From NCBI GenBank assembly GCA_027625915.1, contig JANTQA010000023.1, positions 21,266,001 through 21,330,000 on the forward strand: a stretch of 64,000 nt of DNA, read 5' to 3'. The DNA comes from Anaeramoeba flamelloides. Lineage: Eukaryota > Metamonada > Anaeramoebidae. Positions 11,150 to 24,860 of the stretch are shown here, one piece after another. The position numbers and the translations under genes are program-made. Numbering within the stretch: position 1 is the first letter of the stretch; the number at the start of each line of letters is the position of its first letter. Below the pieces are notes generated by a model. The model saw nothing but the letters and a program-made list of their open reading frames with translations, was not told the origin of the DNA and ran no database searches.

Positions 11150-14012
11150 GTGTTTTAATTCAAATCAATAAATTTAATAAAAAAATCAATAGATATTCTA
11201 AAAAAACTTATTTTTATAATAATTGTACCTTATTTATACTCATAATATTAAAAAAAGAATTTTATCTAATCTTTAAAATTTCAAGAATTTTAATAAATAT
11301 TTGTAAATAAAATAATGATCAATTTTTTCAATTTTCCAAGGATTCAATATTTGCTATATTTTTATTATAGTTTTAAATAGGTTCAACTTTGAAGGTTTTT
11401 GTTAATATAAACTCTCAAAAATTACTAAAAGTGGTACTTCTTCAAAAAAAAAAAAAACAATGATAAATTGTTCTTTTTCTAATTTGATACCAAAAATCCA
11501 AAAAAAAAAATATTTAGATCTTTTGACTAAAAATTTAATTGGAAAAAATGACTTCTTTTATAATGATGATTCATTTCTCTAAAGTTGATAAATGAAGTTG
11601 ATTATATTGTTTAATCGCATTCTTGTTTAAATAATAATAATATTATTGTTGGCAAATAAAAATAAAAACGGGTTAATGGTAACCAAAAGTGAATACTACA
11701 AAAAAAAATAGTATTATGAAAAAGTTTTCACTTTATGAAAAATGGAAATCTTCAAAATATCCAAAAAAATGCTCATTTTATTAAAAATAGATATAATTCA
11801 ATAAAATTTTGTATAAGTACTTCACTTTTTTCAAATATATTTTGATATTTTTGATAAATTCTCCTTTGAGGATTCTATATTTGTTGCTCTCTCAAAGTTT
11901 GATTTCTAAAGAGATAGAAAAAACACTTATTACAAAGTTTTTACTCTTAAGGAATTAGTAACATTATTTTTTATAGATAATTAAAAATGCTATGTTAATT
12001 TAGCATTGTTGCAATGTTAAAATAGCATCAAAATTATAAATAGAATGGAACAAATAAATAATTAGTTTTTACTAATGATCATTGTTAAAAATTATTATTT
12101 TGGAGATTATTGTTTACTTTTTTTTTTTTTATGATTCTAAAAATAGATACTAAAATAAAGTCATAAATTTAAAAATTAATATTTATATGACTCAAAAGTT
12201 ATCAATTTTTTAATTTTTTATTTCAAGATTTACTGAATAATTATTTGTAAAAAAAAAAGTTTTTTTTTTTTAGGATAAGGAGGTTAATTCACCGTAAAAA
12301 TAAATAAAACCAACAATTGTGATTTTTCCAATTGTAATAATTTGATAAAAATAAAAATGGTTTCCTTTTTATAGAATTCTAACCAAGGTATTTTTTTTGA
12401 AGATTTGTATATTTAAAATATTTTCTTCAATTTTATTTTATTTTTTTTTATTGTTATTAAAACTTGGATAAAAACGCAAATCCTTATATTTTATTTTGAA
12501 AATTGAAAGAAATAAGAGTTGAAATGTAATTATAATAATTTATTTTTTAATTTTAATTAATTTGAAAATAAATATGGTATACATTTTGTACATATTTCTA
12601 ACAAATAAATAAACAGAGTAATTTAAAAAAATCATATAAGATCGTATAAAAGATCATATAAAAATTCAACAGATTCCAAACTTTAAGAAGTTTATATTTT
12701 TACATTGTATATTTGAGGTCCTTTTAGGTTGGGTGGGAGATGATTTATATATTTTTTTATTTAAAAAAACTAAAAAGCATCTTGATATATATTTTTTTTT
12801 TATTTTTTTTTTTTTTTTTTTTCGATCTAAAAGGGAGAAGGTAGCCTGATTGAACTTAAATTATTAATAACCAAGATCAAAAACATCGAAATTTTTGTTT
12901 GTATTTATATAATATTTTAATTTGTATCAAGTTCATTAAATCTTCAACCAAGAAATAATATAAAAAAATGATTATAATTGATTTATTTAAAAAAAAAGGT
13001 TAGTATCGATTGAGTCAAAAAAAAAAAATGATACCACTGTTATACAGTAGATGGACTGTTTTGAATTAGTATTTTTGAAACATTTTTTTTTACATGTACA
13101 AAAAAAAAATAAATTGGTTAAAAGGTGAGGTTGAATAATATCTAAGATTTTAGGTTAATTGTTTAAATATTGAAAAAAAAATTATTTTTTGCTCAAATTA
13201 TCTAGCAAAAAAATAATAATATTCAGTATAAAAGGATCAAATGGTTTGGATTAAACATTGGGGTTAGTAGTGAGTGTAAATGGGGTTTAATAAATTGGTT
13301 GATATTTTAGTCGAGGGTGTATATTATACTTGTATTTAATTACATTTAATGAATGATATGTAATAATAATAGTAAAAAATGTTTTTTTTTTAGTCATTTT
13401 TAATTTGAATATGATCGAGATTTCTAAATACTTGGGGGGTATGTTTATTTTATGTTTGAAAATAAAATCCACAAGTTTAAAGTCCTACTTCTAGCCCAAA
13501 CAGTGATATATGGATAAATAGACGGTTTTAAGATTTAAATCGCCTAGTTTTTTCAAATCCAATTTTTTAATAAGTCATCAAAGTTGTTTAGGTTACAAAA
13601 TTTGAAATATCCTTTAGATAATTGAAAGGGGTCATTTAAGATATAAAATTTAATTATTTTAATTTTGTAGTTAAGTAATGTGAATATATGAAATTTGTTC
13701 TGAAGTTTAAATGTGAGAAATGTTGGTACCTATATTCCATGTGATGGCAATTATTTCAAAATATGTTTGTTTAGTTTGTGGATTTAAAAAATACTTTATC
13801 AAATACCTTTTTTTCAATTTTTCCAAAATTTAAAAAATAATTATATTCCACTTTACATATATCTAGTTCAATAAATTAGATTGGAAAATAAACTATACTC
13901 AAAATAAAAGATCATTTAATCAATAAAAATATCTTTTTCTTCATTTTTATATAATTTGTTGATAAAACCAAAATGTTTTTTGATGGCTTCATGTTTAAGA
14001 AATATTGGGGCC
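11150..14012. other. gene-free spacer
   Basis: To about 11620 this is colinear with 50020-50475 (shared TTACTAAAAGTGG and AAAGTTGATAAATGAAGTTG). Beyond that only A/T runs; I see no gene. Confidence 0.5.
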
Positions 14013-14013
14013 G

Positions 14014-14047
<34 letters not shown>
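14014..14047. repeat. (TA)n microsatellite
   Basis: About 17 TA units in uninterrupted array. Confidence 0.95.
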
Positions 14048-14050
<3 letters not shown>

Positions 14051-15030
14051 AATTAACTAAATCCGGGCACTTGATAAATATTTAAATTTTTTATCAGAAA
14101 ATTATTTTTGAAAACAAAATTTTATGTTAAGATTGTATTTTTTTTAGTACCTTAATTTAGCTTAAAAAAGTAAAGCTTTTAAATAAATAGCATTGTCAAT
14201 TAAAATTTTTCAGAAAAAATCAATGTTTTTTCCTTCAAAATTGAAGCTAGTTATGTTAGTTTTATTGGGTCTTAAATTGGATATTGTATTTGAATAAGAA
14301 GAAGAAAAAACACAGGTTTCATTTTGAAGATCTATGTTTTATTTTCAAAAAATAAGTTTTTTTTTACCATTTTCATTTAATGGGGTAAGTCCATTTTACC
14401 AATTTTGAGATCCCAATTTATATCAAACTGAATGATTCAAATTATTTCCTTAAACAAATACATTAATATTTTAATAAATAAGAGGGTTAGATATAGCTAA
14501 TATAATCTAGTTACATACCAATTTAAAAAATTAAAATCCAAAAAATGCAAAAATCGATCAAGAAAAAAGAAATATAAATTATTTATTTCTTGATTCTATC
14601 TGAAACATTTGATAAAATTACTTATTCTTTACTTCATTTTTAATTCTGATTGAAAATGCTTATTTTTGTAAATTTTTTGATTCAAATTACTTCCGATTGT
14701 CAAAGAATTTCCAAAATGAAAGTAAATATCCTATTTTTGATTTAATTCTTCTAATTCAAGTTTTGGTTTAGAAAATAGGATATTTTTTAATTCATCATCA
14801 GAAATAAAGAATTTATTGTCCATATTGGTTTGATTTGATAATTATTTATTTTCTATTAAATTTAAACCTCTAAATAATTCTGAATTCTGATTTGCAATTT
14901 TTTCTCAATTTTTCTTTTTCTTTTTGTTGAACCTTTTGTTAGTATTTTTGGATTTCTAAATTTAATCCTTACTTTTAATTTTTGAAATATTATCTTTTAT
15001 TTTGGTTTAGTTTGATAAAAATATTTGATA

Positions 15031-15193
15031 CTGGTTTTGGAATTAGAAATGGGAAAAATTAACACTTCCTTTTCGATATCCTTTTTCAAACAAAGCCACA
15101 AATTACAAATTAATTCTTTGAAAACTCTATTTATCAAAGAAAAATGTGGAAAAGGAAGTGAGTATTCTTTCCCATATCTAATTCAAATACCTG
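15031..15193. mobile_element. 163 bp TA-flanked MITE, CTGG family, copy 1
   Basis: Left end CTGGTTTTGGAATTAGAAAT and right end ATCTAATTCAAATACCTG are inverted and flanked by TA on both sides. Relatives of nearly the same length lie at 25403-25567, 26494-26658 and about 49217-49375. The 82-codon open frame over this palindrome is therefore not a gene. Confidence 0.65.
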
Positions 15194-16913
15194 TAAAAGA
15201 ATTTTGTAAAAAGAATTTACAAAAAATATTTAAAATAAAAATAAATAGTAATGAGACGAGGAATCCAAGTTAACGACATTTTTTTAATTCAGAAGATAAA
15301 GAAAAAAAAATCTTGTTAAAAAAGGATTTTTATCAATTAAATTTTTTTTCATTCCTGATTTCAACAAGTTTATTTGGAAAGGTGAACTTTCTTTTTTGTA
15401 TTCAAAATCAAAGATTTATTTACAATATACACACCTAATATGGTTTATTTTTTGGGTTTGTTCTTGGTTAATTCCAAACACTTCTATATAAATAATAGAT
15501 CGAACACAATTTAATAAAACTAAAAATTTAATCATAAAAAAAACTAGAAAAATTTGAGATAAAACTATGAATTACTTTGTTTATTTTCACAAATAGACTA
15601 GCAACGGGTATTTTGGTTTCAAAGTTTCAAGATCTCATGACACTCAATAAAATCTTTTTTCAGTAAGGGGAACACAAAATTAAACTTTTTCAAAATGGCA
15701 AAATTTTCTCAGTTCCTTTTAAATTTTTCACAAAGAGTTAAAAGAGTTAACCTACCAAATTGAATTGGACTGTAGCTGCACTATTGGGAACTGAATTAGA
15801 TCTTGATGTGTAAAAAAAGAATTATAAAACATTATGTTAAAATCGAAGAATAGTTTACAAACCCTTAATATAATTTTTTCACTAATTTTCTCCCATAATC
15901 TCAATTCTAACTGAATACTTTTTAAGGGGTCCCTAATTTGTCTCCATTGTTACCCAACATTCAAATTATTTTCAAGTGTTCCAAAAAAATATCCTTTACC
16001 AATTTTTCTCTTACTTTTTTGCTTGGTATTGAGTGAGAAAAAAAATAAGAACCCAAAAAGCACAAATTACAACTCCGGCCCAATTTCTGTTTTCTGTTGA
16101 TTTCAAAATTAAAGGAACAAAATTTTAAAAGAGCTTTTCAAAAAAATAAAAACCTAAGAATAAATCGAAATAAATGGACAAATTCTTCAATTCTAAAACT
16201 GAACAAACAATAAAATAATATACGATTTTGTTGGGATTTAATTTACAATTTTACAAGACTTTGAAAACAATTTTTTTGAAAAAGTTGAATAAAAAGTTGG
16301 TATCTATTATTTTGAAACAGGGTTCCTTGGTCATGAATTTTTCTTTCGATCCACAAAAAAAGCAAAAAAAAATTCAAAAAGCGAATCAAAAAGTATTTTT
16401 GAAACACTTTTTTTTTTAAAAAGTTAACATTAAGAAGGCATCATAAAGGTAAAAATTTTGTAAAAATAAGTTGAAAAAATTCAAATATCCATGTAAGTTA
16501 AGGTCAAACGTTACTCCCTTTTTGTTCCAGTTCTTTTATCTGTTGAGATTTTTTTTTTCATCACATGTAGAATTCTTTAACTACAATTGTAAATTAGTTA
16601 TTGGAAAAAAAAAACTACAAAACTCATCAAAGTGAAGGAACCGAAATTGCTAAAAAATAACTTGCAAATTTAAAATAACAATTTCGATACAACACACCCA
16701 AAAATTAACAAAAAAACTTTCAAATCAAACAGATCTCAATACAAAGTATAATTCACATTTGAATTACTAAAACTTCCAGAGGTGAGTTTCATAAAGAAAC
16801 CACCTCAAAAACTAAAAATATTGAGATTTTTTTTAGATACAAAACCAAAAGTTCCTTCATTTTTTTGTTAAATTGGTTTTATTTTTACATTTTGTTTTTA
16901 ATAGAATCTTTTG
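15194..16913. other. upstream flank of formin, no gene seen
   Basis: A/T-rich with no supported coding exon. TTTTTAATAG at 16895-16904, just before the formin ATG, could be a splice acceptor for an upstream 5' UTR exon. Confidence 0.5.
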
Positions 16914-19900
16914 ATGAGCGAAAAGAAACGTACAAGAAGAAAGCGGCTGAAGTCACCACGATCTGCGCGTTTACCAAGCTCAACAATCAAAACCATAAAA
17001 TCAGAAGAAAGTAAAAAAAAAAGAAAAAAAAAGAAAAAAAAGAAAGACAAAATAAATAGGAACTACTTCAAGACAGTCAACAGAAAACACTCAAATGAAT
17101 TTGAAGAAGTTAATGTAATTCTCTCATTTTATTCTTTTGGTAGTTGGGTTTTCAAAAAAAAAAAAAAAAAAAAAAAAATTCTTTCCAATTTATTATTTCC
17201 CTTTTTCACACTTTCCGAAATTGTGTCTTATTAACAAAAAAATATTTTTTCTTTCTCTCACATTCCTTTCTTTTGGTTTGGTTGTCTTTCCAAATTGCAA
17301 ATCCAAATCCACTCTTCAAAAACCCCCTTTCTTCTTGATTTATAGCCAGATGAATTTAATGAGTGGACCACTCCACGCGTCAGCAAAAAGACTGATTTCA
17401 AGTCCTTACAAAAGAAATTAAAATCCAAATCAAATTCAACTGATAATTTTTTAGAGCCAAGACCGAAAAAAAAAAAAAAAAAGGGTAGGAGTAAGAGTAA
17501 GGGTCCTAGAAAAGGCAGGATAAAACACATCACAACAAGTCGAAGCAGCAACTCCCTTTCAACGATTTCAAAAAAAAAGAAACGTTCAAAAACAATTACC
17601 TTTGAGCTACCAAAAAGAATAAGCAAAAAAAAATTAGTCAAAGACGAGCAGTCGGCGGACAAGATTAGTTTTATCATCAACACTTTACAAAACGATCCTT
17701 CAGGTGCATTTCTTTCAAAAATGTCTGACAATTTCCAATCTAACTCGGAAAAATGGTTGAAGCGTTTTGTCAAAAAAGGTGGATACAATTCCCTTCTTTC
17801 TGGGTTGTCAAATTCTCTCAAAATGAACCATAAAAATAAAGAAAAAGTAAAACAAAAAGAAAAAGAAAGCGAGAGCTCAAAAATTGTTAATTGGTTTAAA
17901 GCAATGAAAAGTTTTATTAACAGTGGGGTAAGTTATTTGGATTTTCTTAGTTTTTTCTTTTCTTTTCTTTTTTGGAATTTTTTTTTTTTTTTTTTTGAAA
18001 TTTCTTTGTTCTTGTTTTAGGTTTTTTTTCATTTTTGTTTGATTTGCATTTTCTATAAGTAGAGCCATTTTAAACAAGAGCGACAAAAAAGTTTATAAAG
18101 CTACTTATAAACAGTTGACAAACTTCAATAGACACATTTTCAGTACATTAATAAATTTTGATCTTACCTTTTTAAAACCACTCACCCCAAATTAATCAAA
18201 AATATTTCCTTTCTTCGGTGAAAAAAATATTTAATTTCCCAATGAAGTTCGCTTCACGTTTTGTACTCTCATTTTAAACCATAATGTGGGTTACCAACTG
18301 AAGTCTGAAATAAAAGTTTATAACAACAAAAACCACCTCCCAAGTTTAACAATTCTGAAATATTTGATCTTTTTTTTTTTTGTTATCGCAAAATATTCTC
18401 AATTATTTTAAGTTACATTTTTTTCGAAAAAGTTGAAGAAATACAGCCAGTTCCACATTTAAGACATAAACTTTCAACGGAAATTTAAGGAACAAAAAAA
18501 TATCAAATTAAAGCACAAAATTTGTAATTTTTTTTACACAAATTATTTTACTAGAATTTGAATTTAGTGCCTTAATTTGAGATTTTTTCTGTGCATTTAA
18601 ATTCCGTTCAAAGTTTGTGTCTTAAAAGTAGAACTGACTGTAAAATTAACTTTTAAATAGAAACTCAAAACAAAGAAAGAAAAAATAGTAAAATTTTGGT
18701 CTTTAAGAGTTCGTCGTCTATTGTTTTTAGAATTTAATTTTCTTGAAAAGAATTTTTATTTTAATTTTTTTTCATAAAAAAAGTGATTTTCAATTATAGT
18801 TATTTTAAAAAAGTGAGGAATTTTTTAAAACTTTTCTCAAGTTTTCTATTTTAAAAAAATTCAAAACTTTTTCAGAATTTTAACTTTTTGAAAAGTTTTC
18901 TATTTTATAAAATTGAGGACTATTTTATTTTGAGATTGTAAAAATTAAAAAACTTTATAAAATTTTAGTTTTAAAAAAGTGGGTTCACAACCTTTAAATG
19001 TAGGTAGAGGTTTGAATGAGAAGAAAAACACTTTTTGAAAAAAATTCCACATTTATTAAAACAGAAAACTGTAAAAAAGTTTTAATTCAGATAATTTAAT
19101 AGAAAAAAAAAAAAAAAGTAATCACTTTTTTAAAATAGCTGTAATTGAAAATTCCTTTGTTTTTTTTTAAAAAAAATGAAAATTCTTTGTTTATAAATAA
19201 TTCTTCAATTAAAACCAACTTTTAAAAAGAGATCGATCTGAGAATTATTTTTTTGAAAACTTTGCCAAACTCAAAATTTTTTAATCAAATATTTGATAAA
19301 ATCACTCAAATAAAACTGATTTGATTTATTACACAGGGTTAAATGTTAAAAACATTTAATTTGAAAAGAGAGAATTTTGATGTGACGAAATTTGTTGTCT
19401 TCTAATTCAAAGAACGTCTAGATATAACGTCTAGACATAGCATTTTAAAACATGATTTAGTTTTCTAAAAAATTTTGAATTTTAATTTACTGTTGTGAAA
19501 AACCAAAGTTAAACACGATTTTGAATCATGAAACTCAATAGAACCCGAAAATGAAAAGTTAAAACTCCAATTAAAAAGAAGAAACAACTGAGTTTCAAAG
19601 AATAATTCATTATTTTTTTTCTCAATTCAATCAATAAGAATAATTTAGATCTACTTTTTATATCGAAATTGAGATCCAACATTCGTGGTTTTGGAAATCT
19701 CAAAAATAGACGAATTTTTTAAACATATTTTTTAATAATTGATAAATCAAAGAAAATCCCCTATACTAAGAAATAGTATTAAAAAAACTGTTATTGAGGG
19801 GTATTACCCCATTTTATCTTTAATCAATTTTTTTTTTCTTTTATTGATTGATCTTTACTTTAAGTTTTCGGTTCTATTAACGTTTATAATTTAAAATCGT

Positions 19901-22900
19901 GCTGCACTTTTAATCCACAACTGTTATTTATCTTATTAATCCATAAAATTCATTTTTTTCATTGTTCTTTATTTTCATTTCAAAATAAAATATTTAAAAG
20001 AAAATTAAACTTTAGTTTTCTTGCAAAAGATCTTTTTTTTTTTTTTTTTTTTTTTTAATAGAACAAGTGAACATTATTTTTAAACTTGCATTCTGATCTG
20101 TTTTTGTTATTTTTCAACTTTCTTTCCCAAAAAATGCAATGAAATGATTAATTTATTCATATCAAAACAAAACCAAAACCAAAAACAAACAAATTTTATT
20201 TTATTTTATTATAATCACAAAATAGTATGGGCTATTATCCTTTATTGAACACGATTCATCTTTACCAACCATTAGTTTAGCATTAATCACCGGGAATGAA
20301 GAAATACTTCAAATAGCATTGGATATTCTCTATCCACTGAGTTATTTACCAAAGCACACAGCAAATGTCCGAAAGGCAATTTCGAAAGTTCACAAAAAAT
20401 ATGGTTATCATCCATTGTATTTAATATACCGACCATTAGTGGAAACAAAAAACAGGCAATTAAAAATCTCATTGATGCTATTAATTAATACCTTTTGTTC
20501 TTCTCGAGAATTTAAATTTCGAGTCAAAACACGGTTTGAATTACTGGAATTAGGGATGGAAAAATATTTAAAAACTGTTGATCGCGACATCCACCGAAAT
20601 TTTTATAAGCAATTACACATTTTTGAAACACAATGGGAAGCGGACAATAAAGAATTAAATTTCTTATTAGGCACGAGTAAATATTCAATAAATTCGGATT
20701 TAATTGGGAGACAATTATTTAAAAGTTGCACAAACGAAAACCAACAAAATCTGATGAAAAATTTGACCCAAGAATTTGTTCGGGTACTTCATAAAACAAA
20801 GTTCGATTGGGAAGATATCTTTAGTGGCTTAATTGGCTTATTTAAATTCACCATCAAAAAGAAAAATGATACACTCTCTTTTACACATCTATTAACAAAA
20901 TATTCTGAACATTCTTATAAAGAAACTAAAAATAAAATAAAATTAAACGAATATATGAACCAAGAAACAATGAACAAGCTTCACCAAGTGCGAAAGAAAG
21001 ATTTATTAAGAAAATTGGGAACTAAAAACCAAAATAGCATAAATATCAAGTTTGATAAATTGAGTAAAGACAAAAAGAAAAGATCAAAAAAAGACCGAAT
21101 GGTTCGAAATCATACTATTGACCCAGAAATCCTTAATTCTCAAAAACGATTATGGATCGAAAGCCAAGGAAAACCAAAAAATACAAAGATTATCGATAGT
21201 AAAAGATCCTTCCGTGGCGGCGGAGGTGGCTATTGGCATTATGAAGAAGATCATACAGAGAATGGAATGTTTGATGGCTTTAACGGCAGTGGCGTTTGGG
21301 GTGATCGCATTAACACAAATAAAAATTTTGGTAAATCAAATACCGTTCAAGGATTTGGTAAAGTTTCTTATCGCGGTGCAGGAATTGGTGGCAGAGGATA
21401 CAGCAATGGAAGGAGATTTGGAAATGGTGTTGGTGGATTTGGAGGAGGTGGTGGATTTGGAGGAGGTGGTGGGAATGGGAGGAGATTTGGAAATGGTGGC
21501 GGAGGATTTGGAGGATATGGAAGAGGCAATGGAACAGGATTTGGAGGGATGGGTGGCTATGGTAGTGGTGGTGGATATGGTAAAGGAACAGGCAAAAAAG
21601 GACATCGAAGAGGGGGATATGGATCTGGAAGCGGATCTGGAAGTGCATCTGATGAATGGGATGGAGAAGGTACAATTGGTAAAAAAAAAGGAACAGGAAA
21701 AAAAGGGCATAGAAGAGGGGGATATGGATCTGGAAGTGGATCTGGAAGTGGATCTGAAGAATGGGATGGAGAAGGAACAATTGGTAAAAAAAAAGGAACA
21801 GGGAGAAAAGGGCATAGAAAAGGAGGATATGGATCTGGAAGTGGATCTGGAGATGGTACAGGCAAAGGCAAAGGTAAAGGAACAGGAACAGGAACAGGAA
21901 CAGGCACAGGCACAGGTAAAGGCACAGGAACAGGAAAGGGTAAAGGAACGGGAAAAGGAAAAGGCAAAGATGAAGAAGGTTCTTCAGAGGAAGTCGACGA
22001 TAATGATCAACAAGATGACGATGATCAAAAAGATGAGAATGATCAAAATGAGGATCAAGAAGATGACAAAAAAACAGAAGACGATAAAAAAACCGAAGAA
22101 GAAAAAATCGAAGAAGAAAAAAAACAAAAAGAAAAGGAAGAAGAAGAAAAAAAACAGAAAGAAAAGGAAGAGGAAGAGAAAAAACAGAAAGAGGAAGAAG
22201 AAAAAAAAAAGAAAGAAGAAGAAGATAAAAACAATGCAGGAATACCACCGCCACCGATGATGGGATCAATTGGAGGAGGAGGAATACCGCCGCCACCGAT
22301 GATGGGAGGAATGGGAGCAGGAGGAGTACCACCGCCACCGATGATGGGGGGAATGGGAGGATTACCGCCACCACCGAATTTTGGAGTTATTAAAAAATCG
22401 CCATATGTACCCTTAAGGTGGCAAGCCGTTAAGGGCTTCCAAATGAAACCAAATTCCTATTGGGCGCTTTTACAAAAGGAGAATCCAACCGATTTTGATA
22501 TTGCCCTCTTAAAGGAATTATTTAAGCGAAAAAAACCCGGCGAGAAAAAGGTTGTTGAAAAGAAAACGACAAGGGCATATTTAATTTCTGAGAAGAAATT
22601 ACAGGCAATGGAAATCTCATTCAAGCAAAAGGGGCCAACCCCGGATGAGTTGATCGAAGCATTGCTGGCCCTGGACACCGAGGTCATATCACCAGATTCG
22701 CTGCCTGCCTTTGAAAAATCTTTAGCGTCCACGGAAGAAATGAAATCACTAACGACTTTCAAAGGAAACGAAAAGGATTTAACCTTTGGAGAAAAGGTGG
22801 CGCTAAGATTACTGGATGTCCCAATGGCGCCGGAAAGATTGAAATTCTGGAAAATGCAAAATAGCATACCGACGCTATTTAATATGGTGCGTGTCGAAAC

Positions 22901-24035
22901 CACGAAATTAAAGCTTGCCTGTGACTGGCTAAGAACGGATCCCTCGTTCAAAAGGGTGCTATCCTTTGTGCTTAGGATCGGTAATATTTTGAATGAGGGC
23001 ACGATGAAAGGGGGCGCGTTCGGATTCAACTTTGATATCCTTCGGCAGATCAGCGGAACCAAATCACCACAGGATACGTCCATTTCCCTGCTGAAATTTA
23101 TAGTCATTCAATTGGACAAGCACTACCCCGAAGCCTTTTCGGTTGTGACCGGCCATGATATTTTCCTTTCTGCGAAATTTGTCGCAATTGAGGGCCTCTC
23201 CGGCGATATCAATATCAACAAAAAGGATTTGGAAAACTTAAAAACCATTTTGCCAAAGTTTGAGGAAATTAAAAGCGAGAAGGATCTCTTTTTCGAAAAA
23301 ATGGATCCCTTTTATCAAAAGGCAATCTTAGATATCGAAACCGCAGAAAAGCAAATCGCAGAGACCAAAAATTATTTCTACGAGACAGCGGCCCATTTCT
23401 GCCACAACCAACAGCAACCCAAAAACGCCGAATTCTTTGAAGTGCTCGTCAACTTCTTAAAGGATTTTGATAAGCTAGCCAGACAATACAAAAAGGAGAA
23501 AGAAGACGCAGAAAAAAAGAAAAGAATCGAAGAACGAAAGAAAAAGAAAGAACAAGAAAAGAAAGAAAGAACAAAATCAGTGAAAAAACTGGAAGGCAAA
23601 CGCAATATATTAGACGAAATAAAAGCTCAAATGAACAAAGATGACGCCTTTGAAATAAAAACAGACATACCCAAAAAGAAGAAGAAGAAGAACGATGTCG
23701 ACCATGATGATCATGATCATGATGATGATGATGATGATGATGTGGATGATCAAAGCAATAATAATGTCATTCAACATGAGCAAAATTCCCTAAATGAATT
23801 AGATGAATTAAAAAATTTACAAGATATGCTAAAACAAGAATCGAAAATCAGTTTTGATAATTCAATAAATTTATCGAATGAAAGCCATCTAATAAAAAAA
23901 GAAATTGAGATTGAAACACAAGAGAACAACAAAAACCATAATATACCAAATGAAATAAATAGATCTAATAATATGCATTTCAATAATTCCGATGAAGAGG
24001 AAATAGAAATCTTAATAGAGGAAGATGACTTTTAA
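16914..24035 (+). CDS. diaphanous-type formin (GBD/FH3-FH1-FH2), actin nucleator
   Basis: Three exons, 16914-17114, 17346-17927 and 20226-24035, join in phase 0 with GT-AG introns to about 1530 residues. Formins nucleate and elongate unbranched actin filaments, normally released from autoinhibition by Rho GTPases. Seen: a basic Ser/Lys/Arg N-terminus; the GTPase-binding region from about residue 165 ([19 protein letters not shown]) running over the second intron into FH3 (INSG joined to [10 protein letters not shown]); a Gly-rich linker with 35-residue tandem repeats; Lys/Glu/Asp stretches; a short FH1 at about 934-983 with four PPPP runs; FH2 from about 984 ([11 protein letters not shown]) with GNILNEG near 1180 in place of the usual GNxxN motif; and an acidic His/Asp tail. 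No clear DAD motif. FH2 is visibly less AT-rich than its neighbours. The start may have an upstream exon. Family certain. Confidence 0.93.
17115..17345 (+). other. formin intron 1 (231 bp)
   Basis: GTAATT donor and TTTATAG acceptor. Joining gives NEFEEVN followed by PDEFNEW in frame. Confidence 0.8.
18444..18640. mobile_element. 197 bp TA-flanked MITE, CAGTCAGTTTC family, copy 3
   Basis: Ends CAGCCAGTTCCACATTTAAG and CTTAAAAGTAGAACTGACTG are inverted, flanked by TA on both sides. Exactly the same length as the copy at 8287. Confidence 0.8.
18784..19163. repeat. 380 bp inverted repeat, probable MITE
   Basis: Left arm GATTTTCAATTATAGTTATT and right arm AATAGCTGTAATTGAAAATT are inverted, followed inwards by TTAAAAAAGTGA on each side. 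A related but weaker arrangement lies at about 59630-59960. Target site duplication not clear. Confidence 0.55.
19514..19901. repeat. 388 bp inverted repeat, probable MITE
   Basis: Left arm starts CACGATTTTGAATCATGAAA and the right arm ends with the imperfect reverse complement (TTTAAAATCGTG). Both carry AATAGAACCCGAAAA or its inverse, linking it to 8531-8896. Confidence 0.6.
21585..21860 (+). repeat. 35-residue (105 bp) tandem repeats inside formin
   Basis: Two full units and one partial: 21585-21689, 21690-21794 and from 21795. Each encodes [17 protein letters not shown] followed by an acidic [13 protein letters not shown] stretch. They sit between FH3 and FH1 and are followed by [13 protein letters not shown] sequence. 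Confidence 0.85.
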
Positions 24036-24456
24036 ACAAATTTTTTTTTTTTCAATTTCTCAAATATTTTCTTCCTTCATTTTTATTTTACATTTGTTTG
24101 TTTTTTTATCTTTTCTATTTTTTTTTTTTTTTTGATTTATTTATTTTTTTTTCGATTTCATTTTATCATTTCTACAAAAAATAAAATAAATGATTTATAG
24201 TAATGCTTTTTTTTTTTTATTGCTCATTTTGAGATTTAACCAAAAGAATTTTCACTTTTATTTTTTATTTTTTTTTGATATTTTATTGAAGAAGCGTAAA
24301 ATTATACTTCTAGCTGCACTTAGACTGAAATTCCCGAAAGGAAATTTACATGTTGATTCAGAAATTTAACGATTATTAATTAATGAAAATAAGTCTTGAA
24401 CTATTGCATTAGTTTAAAATTATTTTTTTGAGATTTTTTTCTTTTAATTTGTTTTC
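24036..24456. other. 3' flank of formin
   Basis: T-rich sequence after the TAA stop. Probably carries the 3' end of the transcript; no gene seen. Confidence 0.5.
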
Positions 24457-24826
24457 AATATAAACTCTTTTTCAAAAATTGTGAATAACCTGAAATAATA
24501 AATTAAAAAAAAAAAATTATCCTTTAGTATTCAAGAACAATTAATAACTAAATATGATTGGTAATTCACTTTTAAGTCATAATAAATCTATAAAAGCCTG
24601 ATATATTAAAAATTAAAAAAAAATAAAAACCAAAAACTAAAAAAAAGTGAGTCAAAATTTTTGAAATGAGCATAACGGATTTTTTATTACTGAACTTTCA
24701 CTGAAAAAAAGTTGAACAACGAGAACCTTTTTTATAAATAATTAAATTCGTTTTAAAAGGCATTACATGGTAGTTGATTTTCTTTGTGATTTTTGTCTTT
24801 TCGAAGATCTTTTTTTTTCCCTATGA

Positions 24827-24860
<34 letters not shown>

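Larger units (their letters stand above)
17928..20225 (+). other. formin intron 2 (2.3 kb)
   Basis: GTAAGT donor, AAAATAG acceptor, phase 0, inside the GBD/FH3 region. Contains a TA-flanked MITE (18444-18640), a palindrome (18784-19163), another palindrome (19514-19901) and a T tract of about 25 bases near 20032-20056. Confidence 0.9.

Noticed and set aside
11077-11310. 77-codon Ile/Leu/Phe-rich frame
   Set aside because: Runs over the edge of a TIR element and AT-rich sequence; hydrophobic composition is what random AT-rich DNA gives.
17258-17821. 187-codon antisense frame over the formin second exon
   Set aside because: The plus strand carries the formin GTPase-binding region that continues across the splice junction.
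21310-22374. Long open frames opposite and overlapping the formin linker
   Set aside because: They result from the Gly/Lys/Glu repeat DNA; the formin frame has recognisable domains before and after.
22457-23107. 216-codon frame antisense to FH2
   Set aside because: Shadow of the conserved FH2 coding sequence; no start context or known family.
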